DNA of 7,008 bases, taken from assembly GCA_030588285.1 (NCBI GenBank), contig JAUUYK010000051.1, forward strand, positions 1 to 7,008, read 5' to 3'. Within the stretch, counting starts at the first letter, position 1. Every line of letters starts with the position of its first letter. The translations under genes were made by a program, and so were the position numbers. Positions 1 to 6,404 of this stretch are shown here, in pieces. The stretch is from Kiritimatiellales bacterium. GTDB lineage: Bacteria > Verrucomicrobiota > Kiritimatiellia > Kiritimatiellales > Pontiellaceae. The notes beneath the pieces were generated by a model. That model ran no database searches. It was not told the origin of the DNA and saw only the letters and a list, made by a program, of their open reading frames with translations.

Positions 1-124
1 CTGATTTTATATATTTCGAAGCTGTTTTAGGCGACATATTCGCCCTCATCGCCGCCGACTCGATTGTTCCACATTTTTGATATTCCATCCATAATCTCCT
101 TACCTGTTGATCCGTAGTCCGCAC
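1..124 (-). CDS. IS21-like transposase (IstA-type), N-terminal part, runs off left edge
   Basis: Reading the minus strand from a GTG at 124-122 gives 41 open codons to the window edge, beginning MRTTDQQVRRLWMEY and continuing through ESAAMRANMSPKTASKYIKS. This is the N-terminal helix-turn-helix pattern of IS21-family IstA transposases: a TDxQVRRL opening, then an AAMRAxMSxKTAxKYxK recognition helix. In the family this protein binds the element ends and carries a downstream DDE catalytic domain, which lies outside the window. The start is fixed by a perfect AGGAGG six bases upstream and by an in-frame TGA directly before the GTG. An ATG four bases upstream (128-126), in another frame, gives only a 34-codon reading and looks accidental. 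Family assignment is from remembered motifs; another transposase or recombinase with a similar HTH remains possible. Confidence 0.7.
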   Translation of the reverse strand, partial: MRTTDQQVRRLWMEYQKCGTIESAAMRANMSPKTASKYIKS

Positions 125-130
125 TCATTT

Positions 131-136
131 CCTCCT
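131..136 (-). promoter_or_regulatory. Ribosome-binding site of the IS21-like transposase
   Basis: The minus strand reads AGGAGG here, six bases before the GTG at 124. Its strength and spacing support the non-ATG start and suggest that the transposase frame is real and translated. Confidence 0.65.
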
Positions 137-164
137 TTCGGAATGAACGCAAATTATCGGCTAA

Positions 165-447
165 TTAATCAGTAAGTGTAATTGTCGTTGGCCACTGGCG
201 GTTTCCGGCGACGGCGTAGGTGTAGTTAACGAAGCTGGAAGCATCGTCTATATTAACGGATTCAGAGGCGAGCTGACCGAGGACGGTGTAGCTGTAGGTG
301 GTGGTGCCTTGATCGGTTTTGCGCTCGGTGATCTGAGCGGCGCGATCGTATGCTCAGCAACGGATGGGTTTCATAGGCCGCCGTCATTCCGCTGGGCAGA
401 ATCCGGTTGCGTTCATGGCTCGGCATCGACCGAATGGTGGGTTGACA
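165..447 (-). pseudogene. Decayed Rhs/YD-repeat protein fragment
   Basis: On the minus strand, from about 353 down to a TAA at 167-165, one frame reads YDRAAQITERKTDQ, then TTTYSYTVLGQLASE, then VNYTYAVAGNRQ. These are degenerate YD repeats of the Rhs/RHS-repeat family (canonical YDAAGR, TTTYTYDALGRL, YTYDAAGNR), with the Asp lost in the second and third units. An in-frame TGA at 356-354 lies immediately upstream, and similarity seems to continue in a different frame around 424-370 (NRILPSGMTAAYE), as expected of a frameshifted gene. Rhs proteins form large extracellular beta-shell toxin cages or surface polymorphic proteins. Only this short piece is present, with no start, no core and no toxin tip, so it is a relic. 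The part above 353 is less certain than the part below it. Confidence 0.6.
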
Positions 448-469
448 TTTTTCATGGAAGGTATACAAA
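442..469 (+). promoter_or_regulatory. Candidate sigma70-type promoter for the secreted protein gene
   Basis: A perfect -35 TTGACA at 442-447 is followed after 16 bases by TACAAA (464-469), a 4/6 match to the -10 box. It sits just beyond the Rhs remnant and would give a leader of about 115 bases before the ATG at 591. The leader contains a purine-rich stretch around 528-546 that resembles a ribosome-binding site but has no well-placed ATG. The -10 is weak, so this is a candidate only. Confidence 0.3.
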
Positions 470-580
470 CAAACTTGCCTCAAATGCTTATGGTTTGTGC
501 GTGTTTTATGGTTGTTAAGTTGCGTTTGCGGAGGAGAAGGGAAGGATAAAAAACTGAGTGCACATTTTATTTCTAAAAAA

Positions 581-585
581 AGGAA
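581..585 (+). promoter_or_regulatory. Ribosome-binding site deciding the 591 start
   Basis: AGGAA lies five bases before the ATG at 591. The alternative in-frame GTG at 558 would add 11 residues in front of MKKQST, placing a hydrophobic stretch before the normal basic n-region of the signal peptide. The ATG is therefore preferred. Confidence 0.55.
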
Positions 586-590
586 TCCTA

Positions 591-3206
591 ATGAAAAAGC
601 AATCAACAGTAACTTTAGCGGCGTTTGCTCGCCTTTCACAAATGCACCGCTTCATAGGGCGTTGGCTCATGGCCGGACTATTCGCGAGCCTGATTTCTTC
701 TGCGAAGGCTGCAGATGTTCCTTTCATGGTCGTAATGAAGGGACAATGCTTTGAGCAGGTCAGCTCAACCGTTGCTTTTATGGATGAACGTTCTGACGAA
801 GAACCGCTGCTTTTTGAGGCCTTTGTCCTTGGGGAAACGACGAACTCAGTTGTTGCTGGCTCAGTAGAGACTCCAGACGGAGAGCAGTTGCCTCTAACCC
901 GTGAGGATCCCGAAGATTCTACGTTTATGTATGAGTATAGAACCGATAACTTGTTGGATCTCAATACGTCCAAAACGAATGGAACCTATACCATCCATGT
1001 CACAACCGAGCATGATGGTACACAAATCATTCCCCTCAATTTGGTGGGCGATAACTACCCCAATGTGCCTTTAATCTCGAATTATACTTCGCTTCAGTCG
1101 GCCAATCATTCTACAGCGATTACGGTGCAATGGGATGCCATGACCGGCGGAACAATGAATGATTTCATTATGTGCAGCATTTTCGATGAAAGCACAGGGG
1201 AAGATCTCTATGAAAGTGGGGGGCCTGGTGCCCCAGATGCTCTTAATGGTACGTCCACTCAAGTTGTTCTTCCTTCGGATCGGTTGCAACCCGGCCATGC
1301 CTATCGTGCGGAGTTATTATTTGTTAAACTCGCCGATTCTAATACCACATCCTATCCAGGTGCTCAGGCTCTTGCGGGATATTACAAGATGTTGAGTTTC
1401 CCGATTAAGACCACGGCACTTCCTGGAACGGCTTTAGGGGCGACGCTGGAGGGCGTGATTCCTCGTCCGTATGCGTGGGGTATCCCGCGAGATTCGGCCA
1501 TTGCCTTTAGATTTTCCCATCCGATGGACCCGAATTATTCCGTCATAAGCTGGACCGGAACCGGCGTTGATTCGGATGGATTTGAGCATGAATGGGTCGA
1601 GGGGAATACCGTGCTACTGTGCAAATACGATTTTGATTTGCCCGCCAATATTGAGGTGGGCTGGACCCTCGATCTAAGCGGCTTTCGTGATGCCGCCGGG
1701 TTTCAACTGACGGGTAATTCTGAAACAGGATCTTTTCATACGTCTAGTAACGAACCTCAAACTCCTCCCGATGCAGATTTTATTTTTGTGGGTAAAACCC
1801 GAGAATATCAACAAACAGGAGGTGTTCCAGTGAGTTCTGGGGTTTTCAGCTGTTTTTTAGAGGTGGAACTCAATGCCTTTAATCGCGTGAAAGAGGCCTC
1901 GGTAATCGTCGGAGCAAATAGCCGTAGCTTACCCCTGCAGCACGACGAATGGGGCGCTGAAATGGGCGGCGATGCAACCTTTGCTTCGCAAACCGATTTG
2001 GATTATTTTTTTGCGAATGGCGATTTTACCTTTAATCTAAATACGCTAAGCAATGGGCTAAAAACGGTTGCCGTTAGTCTGGGTGCAACGGACGACTATC
2101 CCGAAGTCCCAACCGTGACGAATCTTTCTGAATTACAAAATCTTGATGAAGCGGCACCTTTCACCATCGCATGGAACCCATTAATTGGATGGAGCTCCTC
2201 CTTGGCGGTTGGAAACCAAATCATTCAAATAGAAATTGAAAATGAGCAGGAAAATGAGGTGTTCTATATTGATCCCGAAGAGTTCACCAGTGGAGCGCAA
2301 TGCACGATTCCAGCGGACGTGTTGTCGCCCGGGCGAACCTACGAAGTGGGGCTAACCTTCTTTAAAATAAAGGATTTGAATGATGCCAGCTATCCTGGCG
2401 TTTTTGCCGCCGGTGTTTTTTTGTCGAGCACCAGCTTTACCATTCAAACCGCAGGAAATCCCCAAATTCCTGATCTCATTATTGAAAGAGTGGGGGGCAA
2501 TATAAACCTCAACTTTACCGCCGGCGAAAAAGACTGGTGTTATATCCTCGAAACGTCCCGCGACTTACAGCGCTGGCTTCCGTACGAATTTGTACCGGGA
2601 GCCGGGAGCTATTTTGATGGGGACGCCCACTATCTCACGTCCCGTTTTTACCGAATTCGGGACTGTGCGGCCGGAGAGGAATTCCAACGAAATCGCAGTA
2701 TCCAAGGAACCGTATGGACGGACGACTCCCAAATCACCCCCGTGGCCGATGCCTTGGTGGGAACCAGTATGGACGATCAGGTCATCTTGACCGACCAAAA
2801 CGGACAATTCTTCTTGGAAACGGACACCCCAAATGGATCCGGCGAATACTGGGTGGAGGTCACGAGGGGTACAACGAAAAAATATTTTGGATCATTTACG
2901 GGCGACCAACCCAGAGATCAAAATTTTCCGATGGATCAAGTTCAAGACACGGTAAGTATTGGCGGAACCGTATGGACCGACTCTAGCCATACCGTACGGG
3001 TCGAAAATGCGACCGTCGGAACCTCCCTGGATGGGGAGGTCGCCGTCACCGATGTGACCGGAATTTTTTTCCTCCAAACCAATACGCCCGCTAATTATGG
3101 AGACACCCCTTACACCATCACGATAACGGTCGGCGGAATAACACGGTTTTCAGAGTCGCAGACCTGGGGGGATCATCCTACCGATCAGAACTTCGAGCTC
3201 AACTAA
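591..3206 (+). CDS. Large secreted multidomain beta-rich protein, function unknown
   Basis: 871 residues from the ATG at 591. A signal peptide is visible: basic n-region MKKQ...HRFIGR, hydrophobic WLMAGLFASLISS, and cleavage probably after AKA at residue 40. I then see, by approximate residue: module A (45-273); a Big_5/SbsA-like Ig domain (281-385, with AIAFRFSHPMDP); module B (397-620), a diverged copy of module A; a compact beta domain (627-690) with LETSRDLQRW and RFYRIR, a pattern common in exported PVC proteins; and two tandem carboxypeptidase-regulatory-like repeats (704-783 and 790-871), each starting with GTVWTD and ending with DQNF. No catalytic motif, transmembrane anchor, LPXTG, PEP-CTERM or Por-type sorting tail is visible; the protein ends in the last repeat. 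It is probably a surface or secreted adhesive or structural protein, but I do not recognise a named family for the whole. It is preceded by its own candidate promoter and followed by a non-coding gap, so it looks monocistronic. Confidence 0.85.
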   Translation: MKKQSTVTLAAFARLSQMHRFIGRWLMAGLFASLISSAKAADVPFMVVMKGQCFEQVSSTVAFMDERSDEEPLLFEAFVLGETTNSVVAGSVETPDGEQLPLTREDPEDSTFMYEYRTDNLLDLNTSKTNGTYTIHVTTEHDGTQIIPLNLVGDNYPNVPLISNYTSLQSANHSTAITVQWDAMTGGTMNDFIMCSIFDESTGEDLYESGGPGAPDALNGTSTQVVLPSDRLQPGHAYRAELLFVKLADSNTTSYPGAQALAGYYKMLSFPIKTTALPGTALGATLEGVIPRPYAWGIPRDSAIAFRFSHPMDPNYSVISWTGTGVDSDGFEHEWVEGNTVLLCKYDFDLPANIEVGWTLDLSGFRDAAGFQLTGNSETGSFHTSSNEPQTPPDADFIFVGKTREYQQTGGVPVSSGVFSCFLEVELNAFNRVKEASVIVGANSRSLPLQHDEWGAEMGGDATFASQTDLDYFFANGDFTFNLNTLSNGLKTVAVSLGATDDYPEVPTVTNLSELQNLDEAAPFTIAWNPLIGWSSSLAVGNQIIQIEIENEQENEVFYIDPEEFTSGAQCTIPADVLSPGRTYEVGLTFFKIKDLNDASYPGVFAAGVFLSSTSFTIQTAGNPQIPDLIIERVGGNINLNFTAGEKDWCYILETSRDLQRWLPYEFVPGAGSYFDGDAHYLTSRFYRIRDCAAGEEFQRNRSIQGTVWTDDSQITPVADALVGTSMDDQVILTDQNGQFFLETDTPNGSGEYWVEVTRGTTKKYFGSFTGDQPRDQNFPMDQVQDTVSIGGTVWTDSSHTVRVENATVGTSLDGEVAVTDVTGIFFLQTNTPANYGDTPYTITITVGGITRFSESQTWGDHPTDQNFELN
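723..2450 (+). repeat. Duplicated ~225-residue protein module (A 723-1409, B 1779-2450)
   Basis: The two stretches align along their length at protein level. Matching landmarks are DNYPNVPLISNYTSLQ and DDYPEVPTVTNLSELQ; ITVQWDAMTGG and FTIAWNPLIGW; VVLPSDRLQPGHAYRAELLF and CTIPADVLSPGRTYEVGLTF; and SYPGAQALAGYY and SYPGVFAAGVFL. The DNA has diverged, so the duplication is old. A Big_5-like domain lies between the copies (about 1431-1745). Confidence 0.75.
2700..3203 (+). repeat. Two tandem carboxypeptidase-regulatory-like repeats
   Basis: Units at 2700-2939 and 2958-3203 have a period of 258 bases (86 residues). Both begin with GTVWTD, share a VGTS(M/L)D(D/G) segment, a TD(Q/V)xGxFFL(E/Q)T(D/N)TP segment, and end with a GD(Q/H)P(R/T)DQNF segment. 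GGAACCGTATGGAC is identical in both DNA copies (2706 and 2964). Such folds act as beta-sandwich spacers in exported proteins. Confidence 0.75.
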
Positions 3207-3219
3207 CCTTTGGCCGGTT

Positions 3220-3411
3220 TTAAGCGGTGCGCTCTTCGCTCGGAATGGTCACGCCCAACTCTTCGGCTTTGGTTAGTTTGGACCCCGCTAGGCTTATGAT
3301 GTGTCGAGCGGCGGGATGTTTTTAGGCCGGGATAGATTTTCAGCGGTGGATTTTTTTGCCGTTTAGCGGTCCATCTACGGTGATGTAGAGTGGGCGTTTA
3401 TGACTAAATAA
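3220..3411 (-). pseudogene. Decayed BRCT-domain remnant
   Basis: On the minus strand, the frame ending at a TAA at 3222-3220 reads HIISLAGSKLTKAEELGV, then TIPSEERTA. This matches the C-terminal half of a BRCT domain, as in NAD-dependent DNA ligase and related proteins (AGSKLxKAxELGVxIxSEE). Upstream, in another frame at about 3411-3343, is YITVDGPLNGKKIHR, which resembles the N-terminal strand of BRCT (DGPLxGKxI). Only about 20 codons separate the halves instead of the usual 45-50, with stops between them, so the domain has lost its centre and is broken. This remnant accounts for most of the 3207-3411 part of the intergenic region. Family identity is by remembered motif. Confidence 0.5.
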
Positions 3412-3545
3412 AATCCTGATCCGAACGTAAAACAGACCCTGAAAAGGGGCTGTGAAATCCGGAATCGAGAATATTCAGGTGTTAAATTTTTGGGAGTAAG
3501 AATCGATTTTCTAACTTTTATGGGCGCTGTCAAAGGATCAAAAAT
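3412..3545 (+). other. Leader region of the kinase gene
   Basis: This gap holds no gene that I can support. A short CCCT/AGGG hairpin with a GAAA loop (about 3437-3449) is not followed by a T-run and is not a convincing terminator. A weak TTGGGA about 60 bases upstream of the kinase start could be a -35, but no good -10 follows, so I name no promoter. AAAGGA at 3532-3537 lies eight bases before the kinase ATG and is its ribosome-binding site. Confidence 0.4.
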
Positions 3546-5807
3546 ATGATGACACAACATATCACGGATACCGTGTCGCATTCGGTAACCCGAGCGCTCG
3601 CCGCACCCTTGTCCATCCTGATTCTTATCCCTGTATTGGTCAGCGGACTTGGCCTGACGATCACCCTCGTTTCCCTCAAAAGCGCGCGGGAAAATATGGA
3701 ACACCTCGCCATCAAAAATTTCACGGAAGTGGGCTCTCTCATCCATTGGCAGGTGGAGGAAATTTTGGATCAGGGCGAAACTTCGCTCAAGGCCCTTTTG
3801 GATTTTTCGGAAAGGAACGGGCTGGAGTTCGAAGGTGCCACCTTCGCGTCAGAGATGGCTAACCAATTCAATAATCGTCCTGCTCTGGCGTACCTTGGCA
3901 TAGGCGATGAGCAGGGACATTATACCGGCATTTTCCTGAAGGACTCCCTGCGGGATCAATCCGACCTGATTTTAACCGTGCGAAGAATGCAACCCAGCGG
4001 GAAAACCCATCTGCGTGAGTTTAATATCAGTAAAACCCCGCCGGTTTTAATCCGGGATGAACCGGACTTTGGCTATGATCCGCGAACCCGGCCATGGTAT
4101 TTGCAAGCCAAACAGGAAGGGGCAAGAATAACAAGCGATCCGTATCCTTGGTACGATAGTGGTTTGATCGGTTTAACCATCGCCGAACCGCTCTTTTCGA
4201 ACGAAGGCGCGGTGAATGCTATTATTGAAGTCGACTTCAACCTGAACAGTTTCTCTAGACAAGTAGAACAACTTGAGGCCCGATACGGAACCCGCATTAT
4301 GATTCATTCGCGAAAGGGTGAAATTATTGCGCTACCCGGCTTTAGGCAGTCCTCTGGGCGTGATCGCAAGGGTAAGGGTTCCGTTCCTCGGATCGAAAAC
4401 ATCGAAGATTCACTTTTTAAGAACTATTTTTCAGAAGCGTCGAGCGCGACCTCAGACGAGATTTTCCATATTGAATTCGAACAGAACAGAGAACGATTTA
4501 TGGCGGTATCGCGTACGATCGATGTTCCCGGCGAGGCGCTTTGGCGCGTGGTTTGCATTGGATCACTCGATGGAATGTTGCGCGCCTCGCGCAACAGTAT
4601 GCGGAGAAATATTATTGTCTCCTTCGTGGCTATGTTGATCGCGACCGGCATCGCGTTCATTTTCGCCCGGTATATTGTCGCGACGCATGTGCGGGCGAAC
4701 CTGGCGGAGCGCGATGCCCGCGATGCCAAGGAGGAAATGCGGGCGCTTGAGGGCTATCAGTTGCTCCGTCTTCTCGGTCGTGGGGGCATGGGCGAAGTGT
4801 GGCTCGGTGAACATAAAATGCTCGCGAGACCCGTCGCCATTAAACTCATCCACTCGACCATTACCTCGGGGCATGACATGTCCGCGAAACTCACGACAGA
4901 AGCGCGGTTCGAGCGTGAGGCTCGCTCGCTGGCTCATTTGGAATCCCCCCATACAATTCAAATTTATGATTTTGGAATCAGCGATAACGGCGACCTGTTC
5001 TATGTGATGGAACTGCTGGACGGAATCAACCTGCGGCAATTGGTGAAAACGTTTGGCCCTCAACCTGCTGAGCGGGTTCGGCGCATCTTGAAGGATGTTG
5101 CCTCCAGTCTTTCTGAGGCCCATGAGCAAGATTTGATTCATCGCGATATTAAACCCGATAATATTTTTATAAGCCGCCAGCTGGATCATTTGGACCAAGT
5201 TAAATTGCTCGATTTCGGCATGGTTCGCCATGCCGGTTCCGACACCATCGCAGACGGCGATGGCGATCTTACCGTGGTCGGTGCCATTGCCGGCACGCCG
5301 GCCTACATGGCGCCAGAACAGGCCACCGAAGAAGAGAGCGAGGTCGGCGCCAGCGCCGATCTCTATTGTCTTGCGCTGGTGGGCTGGTATCTCCTGACCG
5401 GAAAGAACCTCTATGCACGAAAATCGCAGATATCCACCCTGCTGGCACAGGTTCAGGACGAACCACCGCCCTTATCGGAGTTCTCCGCCGCCGGAATTCC
5501 CGAGGCGTTCGGACGGCTGTTGCGCGAATGCCTCGCGAAAAACCCAGCCGATCGACCCGCGTCAGCCAAAGTACTTGTTCAGCGGCTTAAAAAACTCGTA
5601 GCGGAAACGGATCCCGATGGAACCGCCTGGATGGATGAGGCGAAAGAAATGTGGTGGAAGCAGATTGCCCCGATGGATCTGGCTTGCGTCGAACCCGATG
5701 CCTCTTTGTTTATTCGACATAGAAAATCTACAACGTCGCGTCGTGGAAAACGGTCGGAGCGAGATCCGCAGGAAATCGAGTTAGGCTCAATGAAAACACA
5801 GACGTGA
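3546..5807 (+). CDS. Transmembrane receptor Ser/Thr protein kinase with extracellular dCache sensor
   Basis: 753 residues. TM1 is at about 18-42 and TM2 at about 355-378. Between them lies a periplasmic dCache_1-type domain with the hallmark YDPRTRPWY (177-185), PYPWYD (199-204) and AIIEVDFNL (225-233). A short charged, probably helical linker (about 380-402) leads into a Hanks-type kinase domain (about 404-682). Every key element is present: Gly-loop GRGGMGEVW (411-419), VAIK with Lys433, alpha-C Glu458 in FEREA, HRDIKPDN with Asp534 and Asn539, DFG 556-558, GTPAYMAPE (583-591), Asp605 and Arg670. The kinase should therefore be active, phosphorylating Ser/Thr on cytoplasmic targets and probably its own activation loop (Thr567, Thr576). 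A Ser/Thr-rich basic tail follows (RHRKSTTSRRGKR, about 724-736). There is no PASTA or HAMP domain. A well-spaced AAAGGA precedes the start. It is convergent with the FHA gene, a likely partner. The ligand is inferred, not shown. Confidence 0.93.
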   Translation: MMTQHITDTVSHSVTRALAAPLSILILIPVLVSGLGLTITLVSLKSARENMEHLAIKNFTEVGSLIHWQVEEILDQGETSLKALLDFSERNGLEFEGATFASEMANQFNNRPALAYLGIGDEQGHYTGIFLKDSLRDQSDLILTVRRMQPSGKTHLREFNISKTPPVLIRDEPDFGYDPRTRPWYLQAKQEGARITSDPYPWYDSGLIGLTIAEPLFSNEGAVNAIIEVDFNLNSFSRQVEQLEARYGTRIMIHSRKGEIIALPGFRQSSGRDRKGKGSVPRIENIEDSLFKNYFSEASSATSDEIFHIEFEQNRERFMAVSRTIDVPGEALWRVVCIGSLDGMLRASRNSMRRNIIVSFVAMLIATGIAFIFARYIVATHVRANLAERDARDAKEEMRALEGYQLLRLLGRGGMGEVWLGEHKMLARPVAIKLIHSTITSGHDMSAKLTTEARFEREARSLAHLESPHTIQIYDFGISDNGDLFYVMELLDGINLRQLVKTFGPQPAERVRRILKDVASSLSEAHEQDLIHRDIKPDNIFISRQLDHLDQVKLLDFGMVRHAGSDTIADGDGDLTVVGAIAGTPAYMAPEQATEEESEVGASADLYCLALVGWYLLTGKNLYARKSQISTLLAQVQDEPPPLSEFSAAGIPEAFGRLLRECLAKNPADRPASAKVLVQRLKKLVAETDPDGTAWMDEAKEMWWKQIAPMDLACVEPDASLFIRHRKSTTSRRGKRSERDPQEIELGSMKTQT

Positions 5808-5814
5808 TTCGCGG

Positions 5815-6234
5815 TTATTTTCGTTTGAACCAAGAACGTTTTCTTTTTTGTTCCGGTTCCTTCACCTCGCGCGGTACGGTGCCCATCATCGTCATCGCAA
5901 TCGACTCTTCGGAATCGTCGATGGGTAACACGACGCTTGAGCCGGCCCCGTAATAAAATTTGCATTCAACGGATCCAAAGCGAATCCGGTCGCCATCGTT
6001 GAGTTTTCGAGTTCCACTGATGGGTTCTCCGTTCACTGTGGTTCCATTGCTGGAATCCAGATCTTCAATCGTGGATAACGCGCCCAGGTGAATTAGAGCA
6101 TGTTGTTTGGAAACCTTTGGGTGAGACAATTGCACCATGTTGCCCAGTTCCCTTCCAATTGTGATCCGGTTGCCTTGAATCGCGTATTCCTCAACGGTTG
6201 CGCCGTTCTCCATCCTAATCAATCTGCCATTCAT
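5815..6234 (-). CDS. Small cytoplasmic FHA-domain protein
   Basis: 139 residues, with one FHA domain filling about 1-95. FHA domains bind phosphothreonine peptides. The binding signature is present: Gly27-Arg28 in ITIGRELGN, SKQH (42-45; Lys replaces the commoner Arg of SRxH), DLDSSNGTTVNG (58-69) and LNDGDRIRFGS (78-88). No signal peptide or membrane segment is seen, so it is cytoplasmic. The tail (about 96-139) looks disordered, carries Thr115 and Thr119 in AMTMMGTVPRE, and ends in a strongly basic EQKRKRSWFKRK. The neighbouring kinase is the natural source of its phospho-ligand, and the tail threonines could be substrates, as in GarA/OdhI-type regulators, although those have the phospho-site at the N-terminus. 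AAGGA at 6250-6246 lies 11 bases before the start, a rather long spacing. Confidence 0.9.
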   Translation of the reverse strand: MNGRLIRMENGATVEEYAIQGNRITIGRELGNMVQLSHPKVSKQHALIHLGALSTIEDLDSSNGTTVNGEPISGTRKLNDGDRIRFGSVECKFYYGAGSSVVLPIDDSEESIAMTMMGTVPREVKEPEQKRKRSWFKRK

Positions 6235-6270
6235 GTTTCACCGAATCCTTGTTGAATTGTGCTTAAGTGA

Positions 6271-6299
6271 TCTTTAATTGAAGGTGAAGATGTTGTCAA
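6271..6299 (-). promoter_or_regulatory. Candidate sigma70-type promoter of the FHA gene
   Basis: The minus strand has a perfect -35 TTGACA at 6299-6294, then 17 bases, then TAAAGA (6276-6271), a weak 3/6 -10. Transcription would start near 6264 and leave a leader of about 30 bases before the ATG at 6234. Position and spacing fit well; the -10 is the weak point. Confidence 0.45.
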
Positions 6300-6388
6300 T
6301 AGACTCTGATTAGAAAGCTTAAAACAAAGGGGCACGCATTCTGATAAGGGCACTCAAAATGCCAAGGGTCTTCTTTACATCGACCCAT
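6296..6388 (-). pseudogene. Short Cys-rich fragment, possibly the broken N-terminus of a transposase-like gene
   Basis: The minus strand from an ATG at 6388 encodes 30 residues, starting MGRCKEDPWHFECPYQNACP and then ending in a hydrophobic stretch and a TGA. Cysteines at 4, 13 and 19 in a CxxxxxxxxCPYQNxCP pattern look like a real, conserved N-terminus rather than random coding; the part after residue 20 looks unrelated. I associate such CPYxxxCP openings loosely with orphan transposase-like proteins but cannot name the family. There is no ribosome-binding site before the ATG. The frame ends inside the FHA -35 box, so the breakpoint may have helped to create that promoter. Confidence 0.25.
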
Positions 6389-6404
6389 TAGAAACCAAAT
6401 CCCA

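Larger units (their letters stand above)
1..171 (-). mobile_element. End of an IS21-like insertion sequence, promoter-proximal side
   Basis: The transposase start at 124 means one end of an insertion sequence lies just to the right of it. IS21-family ends begin with TG on the outer side. Reading the minus strand, TGATTAATTAGCC starts at 171, close to where Rhs coding similarity stops, so 171 is a candidate terminus. The other end is outside the window, so neither the terminal repeat nor the target duplication can be compared, and the boundary is approximate. Confidence 0.4.

Noticed and set aside
558..590. GTG at 558 as the start of the secreted protein.
   Set aside because: It would put MHILFLKKGIL in front of a normal MKKQ signal peptide; the ATG at 591 has a better-placed AGGAA.
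262..639. A 125-residue minus-strand reading frame upstream of the secreted protein gene.
   Set aside because: Only a short piece (about 424-370) resembles Rhs sequence, and better YD repeats lie in a different frame. The upstream half has no family features and overlaps the start of the real gene, so it is a composite of a relic and chance frame.
3436..3450. CCCT-GAAA-AGGG hairpin before the kinase gene.
   Set aside because: The stem has only four pairs, no T-run follows, and it lies more than 200 bases past the preceding gene.
4563..5231. A 222-residue minus-strand frame opposite the kinase gene.
   Set aside because: It lies wholly within the kinase gene on the opposite strand, has no recognisable domain, and the plus frame has every kinase motif.
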